This document shows positions 6,911 through 12,786 of a stretch of 12,786 nucleotides of DNA, one piece after another. Position 1 is the stretch's first letter, and the number at the start of each line of letters is the position of its first letter. The stretch is taken from NCBI GenBank assembly GCA_016744275.1, contig JADGEP010000017.1:6689-19474 (forward strand), read 5' to 3'. Position numbers and translations under genes: made by a program. The stretch comes from Candidatus Krumholzibacteriia bacterium (lineage in GTDB: Bacteria; Krumholzibacteriota; Krumholzibacteriia; LZORAL124-64-63). The notes below the pieces were generated by a model that saw only the letters and a program-made list of their open reading frames with translations, had not been told where the DNA came from and searched no databases.

Positions 6911-8650
6911 ATGACCCACCTCAACCGCCGCTCTCTTCCATTGGTGACGGGGTTGCTGGTTATCATCGCGGCCATCGTGATGTTCCAGTGGGACGCGAGC
7001 CGGCGCGTTTCCCATTTCAGGGATATGATGGAGAGCCAGGGCCAGGCCATGGCTGACATCGTGGCCGAGAGCAGCATCCACGGTCTCAATACGTTCAATT
7101 CCTGGGAAAACGAAGTCAATCAGCGTCTCGTCAACAATGCCCTCTGGCTGGTGTGGCTGGATACCCACGGCGGGCTGGATTCGGTGCATCTGCGCGACTT
7201 CGCCAACACCATGGATTTGCATCGTATTCTGGTTTTTCGGGCTGATGGTTCGTTGGCAGCGGCCAGCCATGACCCGTCGGCCCAAAAGGCAACGGAACAG
7301 AATGTGGCGGGTGAGAGTGACCGGCATTTGGCAGTGCCCCCGGGTTTTCTGGACCCATTGCTCAATGGCGAGACGCCGTTCCGGGCCTTGGGATTCAAGA
7401 ACGCGTCCGTGTCCGGTGAAAAGCGGGTCCTGGCTGGCGCGGCGCGATTTGATGGCGGCGCCATCGTGGTGAGCATCCTGGCCGATGATTTGTTGGCCTT
7501 CCGGAATGAACTGGGGCCTGGGCACCTGATCAAGAGCCTGGGTGAAGGACGTGTTTTTCGCCATATCGTGATTCAGGACCGGACCGGGATTCAGGCGTCT
7601 TCAACGAGCCGATTGAATTTTTCCCTGGATTTGGACGAGCCCTACCTGGCCCCGCTGGAAAACGGTTCCCGCTGGGTGAGCCGAGAGTTTGTGGACGACG
7701 ATGGCGGCGTGTTTGAAGTCAGCCGCAAGATGGTCCTGGGCAACTCGGAGGTCTGGTTGCGGGTGGGTTTGGATGCGAGCTTGCTGGATGAAATGCGCGT
7801 CGCGACCCGCAAGCAGGCATTGATGCGGTTGGCGGTGCTATTGGCCGTCTTCTTCTTGGTTTCAGCGCTGACGTATGCCTGGCAACGCCAGAGCCTTTTG
7901 GATACGCAGGTGGCGCGCATCAGTGCCGAGTTGAGGCGGCATGAAGCCGAAGCGCGGCGGCGCGAAAAGTTGGTGGCCATGGGGGCTTTGGGCGCGGGGG
8001 TTGCCCACCAGATTCGCAATCCTCTCAATAGCATTCACATGATCGCCCAGGTTCTGGGCCGTACGGCGGATTTGCCCGACACCGTGAGTGAACAGGCGCG
8101 CCACATTCGGGACGAAAGCGCGCGTATTGAAGAAATCGTGCAGCAATTTTTGAAATTTGCGAAGCCCCGTGAACCGGTGTTCGAACGGGTCGATCTGGCC
8201 GAACTCGTGCGTGAGGTGGTTGATGTGCAGGCGGCAGCCCTGGCATCGGAACACCTGACTTTCTCGTCCTATGCGCCGGGCCTGAAGGCCGAGGTGGATC
8301 GGCAGTTTGTCATCGAAGCTGTGGAAAACCTGATGCGCAACGCGGTCCAGGCCATGGCCGGGCGCGGCAAGGTGATGGTCTCGCTCATCGCCAGCGGGGA
8401 GTGGGCCGAGATCGTCGTGGCCGACAATGGCCCGGGTATTGATGATGCCGACGCGGACCGGATCTTTGACCTGTACTACACGACTCGGCCCGAAGGAACT
8501 GGGTTGGGGTTGAGCTTGACTGCCCAAATGGTGTCATCCATGGGAGGGTTGCTCGTGCTCGACAGTGAACCTGGCTTGGACAACCGTGGCGCGCGCTTTG
8601 TGGCGCGTTTGCCGCTGCGTCAACCTCCAGCGAAAGAGAATCCAGCATGA
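6911..8650 (+). CDS. Membrane sensor histidine kinase (NtrB/ZraS-like) with large periplasmic domain
   Basis: This 579-residue two-component sensor has one transmembrane helix at ~10-25, a periplasmic region ~26-303 and a second helix at ~305-323. The periplasmic part has Cache-like features such as ILVFRADGSLAAASH. A cytoplasmic coiled linker (~325-355) leads to the dimerisation/phosphoacceptor domain, with VAHQIRNPLNSI carrying the phosphorylated His366. The ATPase domain has the N-box ENLMRNAVQAM (Asn473/Asn477), G1 box DNGPGI (505-510), F-box-like DLYYTTR and G2 box GTGLGLS (529-535). All catalytic elements are intact. The short signature H-box and architecture are typical of kinases that pair with NtrC-type regulators, and the next gene, overlapping by ATGA, is such a regulator. 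The ribosome binding site (AGGGA, 8 nt spacing) is weak. The ligand is unknown. Confidence 0.93.
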   Translation: MTHLNRRSLPLVTGLLVIIAAIVMFQWDASRRVSHFRDMMESQGQAMADIVAESSIHGLNTFNSWENEVNQRLVNNALWLVWLDTHGGLDSVHLRDFANTMDLHRILVFRADGSLAAASHDPSAQKATEQNVAGESDRHLAVPPGFLDPLLNGETPFRALGFKNASVSGEKRVLAGAARFDGGAIVVSILADDLLAFRNELGPGHLIKSLGEGRVFRHIVIQDRTGIQASSTSRLNFSLDLDEPYLAPLENGSRWVSREFVDDDGGVFEVSRKMVLGNSEVWLRVGLDASLLDEMRVATRKQALMRLAVLLAVFFLVSALTYAWQRQSLLDTQVARISAELRRHEAEARRREKLVAMGALGAGVAHQIRNPLNSIHMIAQVLGRTADLPDTVSEQARHIRDESARIEEIVQQFLKFAKPREPVFERVDLAELVREVVDVQAAALASEHLTFSSYAPGLKAEVDRQFVIEAVENLMRNAVQAMAGRGKVMVSLIASGEWAEIVVADNGPGIDDADADRIFDLYYTTRPEGTGLGLSLTAQMVSSMGGLLVLDSEPGLDNRGARFVARLPLRQPPAKENPA

Positions 8651-10029
8651 TCAACGGCGTGATACTGGTGGTGGATGATGAGCGGCGTCAGCGCGAAACC
8701 CTGGCGTCTGTTTTTACGGGCTGGGGCCATGAAGTATTGCAAGCTGACAATGCCGAGACGGCGCTGGCTATGGTCAAAGGGCGGGCTATTGACCTGATCC
8801 TGACCGATCTGCGCATGCCAGGCATGTCGGGCCTGGACCTGCTCGCTGGTTGCCTGGAAATTCGGCCGGATATCGCAGTAGTGATGATGACCGCCTACGG
8901 TTCGATTGACGTGGCCGTCGAAGCGATGCGCCACGGCGCTGCGGATTTTGTCACCAAGCCCATTGATTTGGACCAGCTGGAAGTCTCGTTGAACAAGGCC
9001 CTTTCGGTGCGCCGATTGGCGCGGGAGAACAAGGCCTTGCGCCGCCGCCTGGCTGAAACCTCGGTGGGTTTTCGTCTGTTGGGTGGCTCTCAGCCCATGG
9101 CCGCGTTGTTGGATCGGGCCGGACGAGCTGCCGAGACCGACGCCACGGTGCTGATTCGGGGTGAAAGCGGCACCGGCAAGGAGCTTCTGGCCCGTTCGCT
9201 GCACGACCTGAGTCCGCGTTCGGACCAGCGATTCGTGGCGGTCAATTGCGCCGCCCTGCCTGAGACACTGTTGGAAAGCGAGCTCTTTGGTCACGTGCGG
9301 GGAGCATTTACGGGGGCGGACAGGGACCGGGCTGGCCGGGTCTCCCAGGCCGAGGGCGGCACCTTGTTTTTAGACGAAATTGGCGACGTTGCACCTTCGG
9401 TTCAAATCAAACTGCTGCGTTTTCTGCAGGAACGCGAATTCAATCCGGTGGGCAGTGATCAGGCAATCAGTTCAGATGTGCGGGTGGTGGTGGCCACCCA
9501 TCGTGACCTTGAAGAACGCATCAAGATCGGTGATTTTCGGGAGGATCTTTTCTACCGACTGAACGTCGTGAGCCTGGTGCTTCCGCGCTTGAGTGAGCGT
9601 CGGGACGACATCCCCGAATTGGCGGCCCACTTTCTGGATCGATACGCCACGCGATATGGGCGCCCCGCCCGATCGTTCAGCGCCGAGGCCATGGCCGTGG
9701 TGATGAGTCACAGCTTCCCGGGCAATGTCCGTGAGTTGGAGAACATCATCGAGCAAACAGTGGTCATGACGCGGGGTGAAGTGGTGCATACGGACGATTT
9801 GCCCGCCAGCCTGACCGGTGAGCGCCAGCGGGAGCCAGGCGAGATGCTGACTTTTGACATGGCCCAAGGCGACTTGCCCCGTTGGCTGGAAACGTTGGAG
9901 AAGAAGGTTGTCCTGGAATCATTGGCCGCTTTTTCCGGCAATCAGAGCAGCGCTGCCCGGCATTTGGGCCTGACCGAAAGTGGCCTGCGTTACAAACTGA
10001 AAAAGTGGAAAGACGAGCAGGAAGTCTGA
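8647..10029 (+). CDS. NtrC-family sigma-54-dependent response regulator
   Basis: This 460-residue enhancer-binding protein has three intact domains. The receiver (1-~120) has acidic pocket Asp10/Asp11, phospho-acceptor Asp54 in LTDLRMPG and KP in TKPIDLD. The AAA+ domain (~142-378) has Walker A GESGTGKE (172-179), the sigma-54-contacting loop GAFTGA (219-224), Walker B FLDEIGD (241-247), VATHRDLEE and FREDLFYRLNVV. A FPGNVRELENIIEQ stretch is the C-terminal sensor-2 region. The Fis-type helix-turn-helix lies at ~432-455 (GNQSSAARHLGLTESGLRYK). Phosphorylated by the upstream kinase, it should bind DNA upstream of a -24/-12 promoter and drive open complex formation. Exactly such a promoter with paired palindromes lies 56-215 bp beyond its stop codon. 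It is translationally coupled to the kinase gene and followed by a terminator. Confidence 0.96.
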   Translation: MINGVILVVDDERRQRETLASVFTGWGHEVLQADNAETALAMVKGRAIDLILTDLRMPGMSGLDLLAGCLEIRPDIAVVMMTAYGSIDVAVEAMRHGAADFVTKPIDLDQLEVSLNKALSVRRLARENKALRRRLAETSVGFRLLGGSQPMAALLDRAGRAAETDATVLIRGESGTGKELLARSLHDLSPRSDQRFVAVNCAALPETLLESELFGHVRGAFTGADRDRAGRVSQAEGGTLFLDEIGDVAPSVQIKLLRFLQEREFNPVGSDQAISSDVRVVVATHRDLEERIKIGDFREDLFYRLNVVSLVLPRLSERRDDIPELAAHFLDRYATRYGRPARSFSAEAMAVVMSHSFPGNVRELENIIEQTVVMTRGEVVHTDDLPASLTGERQREPGEMLTFDMAQGDLPRWLETLEKKVVLESLAAFSGNQSSAARHLGLTESGLRYKLKKWKDEQEV

Positions 10030-10056
10030 TCACCGGTACAGTCGGAATAGAGGACG

Positions 10057-10086
10057 AACCGCAGCCATGGGTTGCGGTTTTTTTTT
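10057..10086 (+). terminator. Rho-independent terminator after the two-component genes
   Basis: A 10-bp stem (10057-10066 AACCGCAGCC with 10070-10079 GGTTGCGGTT, one G-U pair) with a 3-nt loop is followed by a T run to 10086. It closes the seven-gene operon beginning at 1082 and insulates the downstream sigma-54 promoter from read-through. Confidence 0.9.
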
Positions 10087-10101
10087 CGCAGATGTCTGCG
10101 T
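10085..10101. promoter_or_regulatory. Candidate activator-binding site (UAS) 1
   Basis: TTCGCAGATGTCTGCGT is a palindrome (arms CGCAGA/TCTGCG around TG). It is nearly repeated 33 bp downstream at 10118. It lies about 135 bp upstream of the -24/-12 element, the usual distance for an NtrC-type enhancer. Assignment to the adjacent response regulator is inference. Confidence 0.55.
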
Positions 10102-10117
10102 CCGCCGGGCGCTGCAA

Positions 10118-10134
10118 TTCGCAGGTTCTTGCGA
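10118..10134. promoter_or_regulatory. Candidate activator-binding site (UAS) 2
   Basis: TTCGCAGGTTCTTGCGA shares the pattern TTCGCAG-N5-TGCG(A/T) with site 1. The centre-to-centre distance is 33 bp, about three helical turns, so both sites face the same side of DNA. A degenerate third pair of half sites (CTGCGAGTTCGTAAG) lies at 10167-10181. Confidence 0.55.
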
Positions 10135-10189
10135 GGTGTCCCCACGGGTACGGGGGTTGTGAGGCGCTGCGAGTTCGTAAGGTGCATAA

Positions 10190-10202
10190 TGTCAATCAGT
10201 TA
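10190..10202 (+). promoter_or_regulatory. IHF-like DNA-bending site
   Basis: TGTCAATCAGTTA fits the IHF consensus WATCAA-N4-TTR with one mismatch. It lies in an AT-rich stretch between the candidate enhancers and the -24/-12 element, where IHF commonly bends sigma-54 promoters. The consensus is loose, so confidence is limited. Confidence 0.35.
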
Positions 10203-10228
10203 TAAATCTACTCAGCCAGGCTGTAAAA

Positions 10229-10244
10229 TGGTCCGCGGGTTGCA
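10229..10244 (+). promoter_or_regulatory. Sigma-54 (-24/-12) promoter
   Basis: TGGTCCGCGGGTTGCA matches TGGYRCRN4TTGCW with one mismatch and the exact GG-N10-GC spacing. Transcription should start near 10255, leaving a leader of about 48 nt before the ATG at 10304. The upstream gene encodes an intact sigma-54 activator, making autogenous-neighbourhood control likely. Confidence 0.78.
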
Positions 10245-10303
10245 ATAGGGGTGACGTTGAGGACTCTGGGGAGAGAACTATGCAGCCTTTGGAGGCAACA
10301 CTC

Positions 10304-10789
10304 ATGAAAACGACATCCTTAATCACCGCACTTCTGGCACTGATCCTGTTCACGGCCGTTGGCGCGAGCGCGCAGGACTTTGGCCCCGGTAGCGGCAATG
10401 GCGAATGCCAGTTCATCGATGAAGACGGCGACGGCTTCAACGACCTCGCTCCAGACGCTGATGGCGATGGCATTCCCAATGGTTTGGACCCCGACTACGT
10501 GAAACCGGAAGACGGCAGTGGCGCGGCTCTGGGCGATGGCACGGGCAATCAATTCAAATGGGCCCACGCCTACGGCAAGTTGTTCCGCAAGATGTTCGGC
10601 GAAGACACCGCCTTGGCCGGCTCGGGCGAAGGCCAGGGACACTATGGTCCTGGCGATGGTTCGGGCGAGTGCATCGGTGATGGCGTTGGTGGCGGCGCGT
10701 TTGGGCCTGGCTCGGGAACCGGCACTGGTGCTGGCACCCCGGCTGAAGATGGCAGTGGAGTCCAGGAACGTCGCGGTGGCCGGCGGTAG
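10304..10789 (+). CDS. Secreted Asp/Gly-rich protein with thrombospondin type-3-like calcium loops
   Basis: This 161-residue product has a clear Sec signal peptide (hydrophobic 6-19, ASA cleavage before Gln24). Residues 39-47 (DEDGDGFND) and 51-59 (DADGDGIPN) are DxDxDG-type calcium-binding loops as in thrombospondin type-3 repeats. Low-complexity Gly/Ser/Thr repeats flank a short amphipathic stretch (WAHAYGKLFRKMFGED, 86-101): FGPGSG occurs twice (26-31, 133-138), EDGSG twice and GEC twice (C35, C123). The C-terminus is basic (QERRGGRR). No catalytic domain is visible, so a structural, surface or metal-binding role is inferred. The start at 10304 is chosen over ATG 10280 because GGAGG at 10291-10295 is 8 nt upstream and the signal peptide then begins MKTT. 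It is the first gene behind the sigma-54 promoter and precedes an outer-membrane barrel gene. Confidence 0.82.
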   Translation: MKTTSLITALLALILFTAVGASAQDFGPGSGNGECQFIDEDGDGFNDLAPDADGDGIPNGLDPDYVKPEDGSGAALGDGTGNQFKWAHAYGKLFRKMFGEDTALAGSGEGQGHYGPGDGSGECIGDGVGGGAFGPGSGTGTGAGTPAEDGSGVQERRGGRR

Positions 10790-10802
10790 CAGGTCTTGAA
10801 TG

Positions 10803-10833
10803 GAAGCAGGGGCCGAACCACCCCTGCTTCTTT
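10803..10833 (+). terminator. Intergenic hairpin, leaky terminator or mRNA processing/stability element
   Basis: This is a perfect 10-bp inverted repeat, GAAGCAGGGG (10803-10812) and CCCCTGCTTC (10821-10830), with an 8-nt loop, followed by only three T residues. It lies between the secreted-protein gene and the barrel gene, 36 bp before the next start. The short T tract suggests partial termination or 3'-end protection rather than complete termination. Confidence 0.6.
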
Positions 10834-10868
10834 CGTCAACAACCCGAACCTTGTGGAGACGCGATTCG

Positions 10869-11996
10869 ATGAAGATTTTCCCGGCAAGACTGATGATGAC
10901 AATAGCCGCGCTGCTGGTATTCAGCACCGCTGCGGCTGGCGACATCAAAGGCAGTCTTATTCTGGGCACCGGATATCTCGACAACCCCCTGGGGATCAAC
11001 AACGACACATCGGCCAGCTATCTCAGTCAGGCCCTGCGATTGTCGACAACATTGGGAGCGCAGCCCGCATCCGACCGAATGATCAACAGTGCCTTCAAAT
11101 TGGGCTATGAAGGCAATGCGAGCCAGTTTGGCAGCGATACCAGCCTGGGAAATATGCGGCATGGGCTGGGCGTGGAGTGGTTCCGCACCAGCCGCACAGG
11201 AGCGCAGAACCGGCGAACGAACAGTATTGGCGCCGGTGGTCAAATGTCGCAGCGCAGCTACGAGGGCTATTACCAAGTCTACGATTACAGCGAAGCCTAT
11301 GGCTATCTGTCATTCCGCAAGTACATGACCGCGAAAAGTCTTTTTTCCGGCTTCGCGGCTGTGCGTGCACGCCGCTATGGGGAGTTGCCGGAAGAAAGTT
11401 TCTTCGAACCCCATGGGCAATTGAAAATGCAACGGTTCTTCGCGAGCCGAACCACGCTGGGACTCTCGGTCCGTCTCGGCCTGAAGAAGTACAACGACTC
11501 GGCCGCGGCCGTCATCTGGGATACCCCTAGTCTCCCCTCAACATCTCAGATGGCGGCGCGGCTGAATATTGCACAGGGATTGTCCGACAGGTTCAGCCTC
11601 AGAGGCAGGGTAGACTCGCGCTGGACCTTGTCGGACTTCCCGTACTATGTCGCGGATGATATCTACGACAGTCCTTTGTTGGACACCTACGCCCACGAAG
11701 GCTGGGACATCTTTGTGGCGATGAAGTGGCTGGGGCCGGCTCAGGTCTGGGCTGAGTTGGGGGCTTCACGGGGCGAACACGACTACGGTTCGATGCTCTT
11801 TGCAACAGCGGCCAGCGGTGAAATGCGGGACGACACCGTCAACGACTTGTACCTGTCGTTGGAACGCTCGTTGAGTGGCAAGGCGCTGGGACCCAAGCTG
11901 CAATTGGCCAGTGGCTGGCGAGATCAAGACAGCAATATTGACACCTATTCTTTTGCGGGAATCTACGCGTCTTCCCGGCTGTCCTGGCGATTCTGA
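10869..11996 (+). CDS. Predicted outer-membrane beta-barrel protein
   Basis: This 375-residue protein has a signal peptide (MKIFPAR basic start, hydrophobic 9-19, STAAAG cleavage region near residues 21-24). Its mature part is made of alternating polar/hydrophobic strands rich in aromatic residues (for example YEGYYQVYDYSEAYGYLSF). The last residues SSRLSWRF end in Phe, the usual recognition signal for the BAM complex. No named porin family was recognised, so the substrate is unknown. The start at 10869 gives a proper signal peptide and a GGAG site 10 nt upstream. The frame stays open back to 10800, but that extension runs through the hairpin and is rejected. No separate promoter is evident, so it is probably co-transcribed from the sigma-54 promoter through the 10803-10833 hairpin. 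Confidence 0.78.
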   Translation: MKIFPARLMMTIAALLVFSTAAAGDIKGSLILGTGYLDNPLGINNDTSASYLSQALRLSTTLGAQPASDRMINSAFKLGYEGNASQFGSDTSLGNMRHGLGVEWFRTSRTGAQNRRTNSIGAGGQMSQRSYEGYYQVYDYSEAYGYLSFRKYMTAKSLFSGFAAVRARRYGELPEESFFEPHGQLKMQRFFASRTTLGLSVRLGLKKYNDSAAAVIWDTPSLPSTSQMAARLNIAQGLSDRFSLRGRVDSRWTLSDFPYYVADDIYDSPLLDTYAHEGWDIFVAMKWLGPAQVWAELGASRGEHDYGSMLFATAASGEMRDDTVNDLYLSLERSLSGKALGPKLQLASGWRDQDSNIDTYSFAGIYASSRLSWRF

Positions 11997-12027
11997 CCCG
12001 CGAAACATGACAAATGGTGATTAATAG

Positions 12028-12056
12028 CGCATCTCGCAAAATGAGATGCGTTTTTT
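12028..12056 (+). terminator. Rho-independent terminator after the beta-barrel gene
   Basis: An 8-bp stem CGCATCTC/GAGATGCG (12028-12035, 12043-12050) with a 7-nt loop is followed by six T residues. It ends the sigma-54-driven module 32 bp after the barrel gene stop. Confidence 0.9.
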
Positions 12057-12078
12057 ATTGTAAAAGTGTTTTAAAAAC

Positions 12079-12106
12079 GTGACAGATGCGCTAAGATGTT
12101 TAGATA
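12079..12106 (+). promoter_or_regulatory. Weak sigma-70-like promoter candidate for the protease gene
   Basis: GTGACA (12079-12084) and TAGATA (12101-12106) are 16 nt apart in an AT-rich stretch following a TTTTAAAA tract. The -35 fits 5 of 6 positions and the -10 only 3 of 6, so this is tentative. No -24/-12 element with correct spacing was found in this gap. Confidence 0.3.
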
Positions 12107-12240
12107 CAACTAATTACCACCATGTTGGTGGGAGTTAGCGGCGAAAGGAGAATTTGTAGAGCTATTCGTTGTGTGGGGTAAGGCATAGGAGGGGAGAGCT
12201 CCATATGAAATCTCGCACCATATAGCCGACAGGAGAACGC
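12107..12240 (+). promoter_or_regulatory. Structured 5' leader of the subtilase gene, with a mini-ORF
   Basis: The leader begins with a strong hairpin: CCACCA (12117-12122) pairs with TGGTGG (12126-12131), extended outward by CTAA/TTAG. It is followed by purine-rich stretches. At 12205-12225, behind AGGAGGGGAG, is a six-codon reading frame (MKSRTI then stop) ending 15 nt before the protease ATG. No known riboswitch class was recognised. Whether the mini-ORF is translated is unknown. Confidence 0.35.
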
Positions 12241-12786
12241 ATGCGTTCCCAGAAAATGTTTATTGCTCTGATTCTATTGGTCGCCATGGCTTCTGCAGCT
12301 TTGGCCACGCCCGCGACCCGCAACTTCGCACCGGTTCAGGACGGATTCACTGATCAGGCCGTCGAGGTCGCCACTCATCATCCCGATCGGGTGTTGATCA
12401 AATTCCGCGCTGCCAATCTGGACAAGGCCATGCTCGCTGTGCCCTTCACCAGAGGCGCCGTGGTGCCTGGCAACCGCACGGGAAATGCAGCGGTGGATGC
12501 CATCGCGACCCAAGCCGGCGTCAATCGCATTGAACGCCCCTTTGATCAGCCCAAATCCGTGGACAAGGCTGCCGACCTGGGCGTGGACCGCTGGTTCATG
12601 CTGCACGTCGACCAGGGCGATATGATCGCACTGGCAGCCGAATTGGCCCGCGACCCGGCCGTCGAGTACGCCTCGCCGGACTGGTTCGCATTTCCCGCCA
12701 CCATTCCCAATGACCCTCTTTATCAAGACCACTGGGGCCACAACAATACGGCTCAAATGATTTCCTATGACTGGTCGACCTACAGC
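12241..12786 (+). CDS. Secreted subtilisin-family (S8) serine protease, N-terminal part
   Basis: The 182 visible codons run off the right edge. A Sec signal peptide (basic MRSQK, hydrophobic 6-20, ALA cleavage near residue 22-23) is followed by a propeptide (~24-155). This has an inhibitor-I9/fervidolysin-like fold pattern: RVLIKFR at 50-56 and DRWFMLHVDQGDMIALAAEL...AVEYASPDW at ~116-148. Residues 157-166 (NDPLYQDHWG) and HNNTAQ are the conserved beginning of the S8 catalytic domain, normally NDPxxxxQWGLNNTGQ. The Asp, His and Ser catalytic residues lie beyond the window. Start ATG 12241 has AGGAGA 6 nt upstream. It is probably exported and self-processed. Cargo or surface targets are unknown. 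Confidence 0.87.
   Translation, partial: MRSQKMFIALILLVAMASAALATPATRNFAPVQDGFTDQAVEVATHHPDRVLIKFRAANLDKAMLAVPFTRGAVVPGNRTGNAAVDAIATQAGVNRIERPFDQPKSVDKAADLGVDRWFMLHVDQGDMIALAAELARDPAVEYASPDWFAFPATIPNDPLYQDHWGHNNTAQMISYDWSTYS

Noticed and set aside
10137..10157. CCCC/GGGG inverted repeat between the enhancers and the promoter
   Set aside because: The arms are only 4 bp in GC-rich DNA and are not repeated elsewhere, so chance is likely.
10280..10303. Earlier ATG for the secreted Asp/Gly-rich protein
   Set aside because: The GGAGG site lies between this ATG and the one at 10304, and the later start gives a normal signal peptide.
10800..10868. N-terminal extension of the beta-barrel protein
   Set aside because: It covers the 10-bp hairpin and would bury the signal peptide 23 residues inside the protein.
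12126..12139. Possible second sigma-54 promoter (TGG...GC) before the subtilase
   Set aside because: The spacing between GG and GC is 9 rather than 10 nt, and the bases overlap the leader hairpin.
12274..12756. 160-residue minus-strand open frame at the right edge
   Set aside because: It is antisense to the signal peptide, propeptide and domain start of the subtilase, which are clearly recognisable on the plus strand.

Overview
The window looks like chromosomal DNA of a Gram-negative (diderm) bacterium of moderately high GC content. The evidence is two outer-membrane-type lipoproteins, an outer-membrane beta-barrel protein and sigma-54 regulatory machinery. The phylum cannot be fixed from sequence alone. 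The gene style (short Asp/Gly-rich secreted proteins, NtrC-type regulators, a subtilase with a long propeptide) would suit a deltaproteobacterial or FCB-type lineage, but this is a guess. No CRISPR array, rRNA or tRNA gene, insertion sequence or phage gene was seen.

Left edge (1-969). The minus strand carries the first ~300 codons of an amidohydrolase of the 8-oxoguanine deaminase / hydroxydechloroatrazine ethylaminohydrolase type. Its family resemblance stops abruptly near base 73-92. From there to base 1 the plus strand instead encodes what looks like the C-terminus of a phytoene-dehydrogenase-like FAD oxidoreductase, with very different third-position base use. This is a rearrangement or assembly junction.

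Central operon (1082-10029). A strong sigma-70-type promoter (TTGACT, 16 nt, TATACT) precedes seven co-directional genes, most with overlapping stop and start codons. They encode the three subunits of a xanthine-dehydrogenase-family molybdenum hydroxylase (FAD, 2x[2Fe-2S], Mo-cofactor), an LpoB-like lipoprotein, a COG3014-like lipoprotein, a membrane histidine kinase and an NtrC-type sigma-54 activator. A rho-independent terminator follows at 10057-10086. The divergent deaminase and the hydroxylase suggest purine or other N-heterocycle catabolism. The lipoproteins and two-component pair belong to the cell envelope and signalling.

Regulated surface module (10085-11996). Between the activator gene and the next gene lies a textbook sigma-54 control region: two near-identical palindromes of form TTCGCAG-N5-TGCG(A/T) 33 bp apart, an IHF-like site, and a -24/-12 element (TGGTCCGCGGGTTGCA). 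It drives a small secreted Asp/Gly-rich protein with thrombospondin-type-3-like calcium loops. A perfect 10-bp hairpin separates this gene from an outer-membrane beta-barrel gene, and a terminator closes the module. The simplest reading is that the upstream kinase/activator pair switches on this surface module in response to an envelope or periplasmic signal.

Right edge (12057-12786). A structured leader of about 180 nt, containing a strong hairpin and a six-codon mini-ORF with its own good ribosome binding site, precedes the start of a secreted subtilisin-family protease. The protease gene runs off the window before its catalytic residues.
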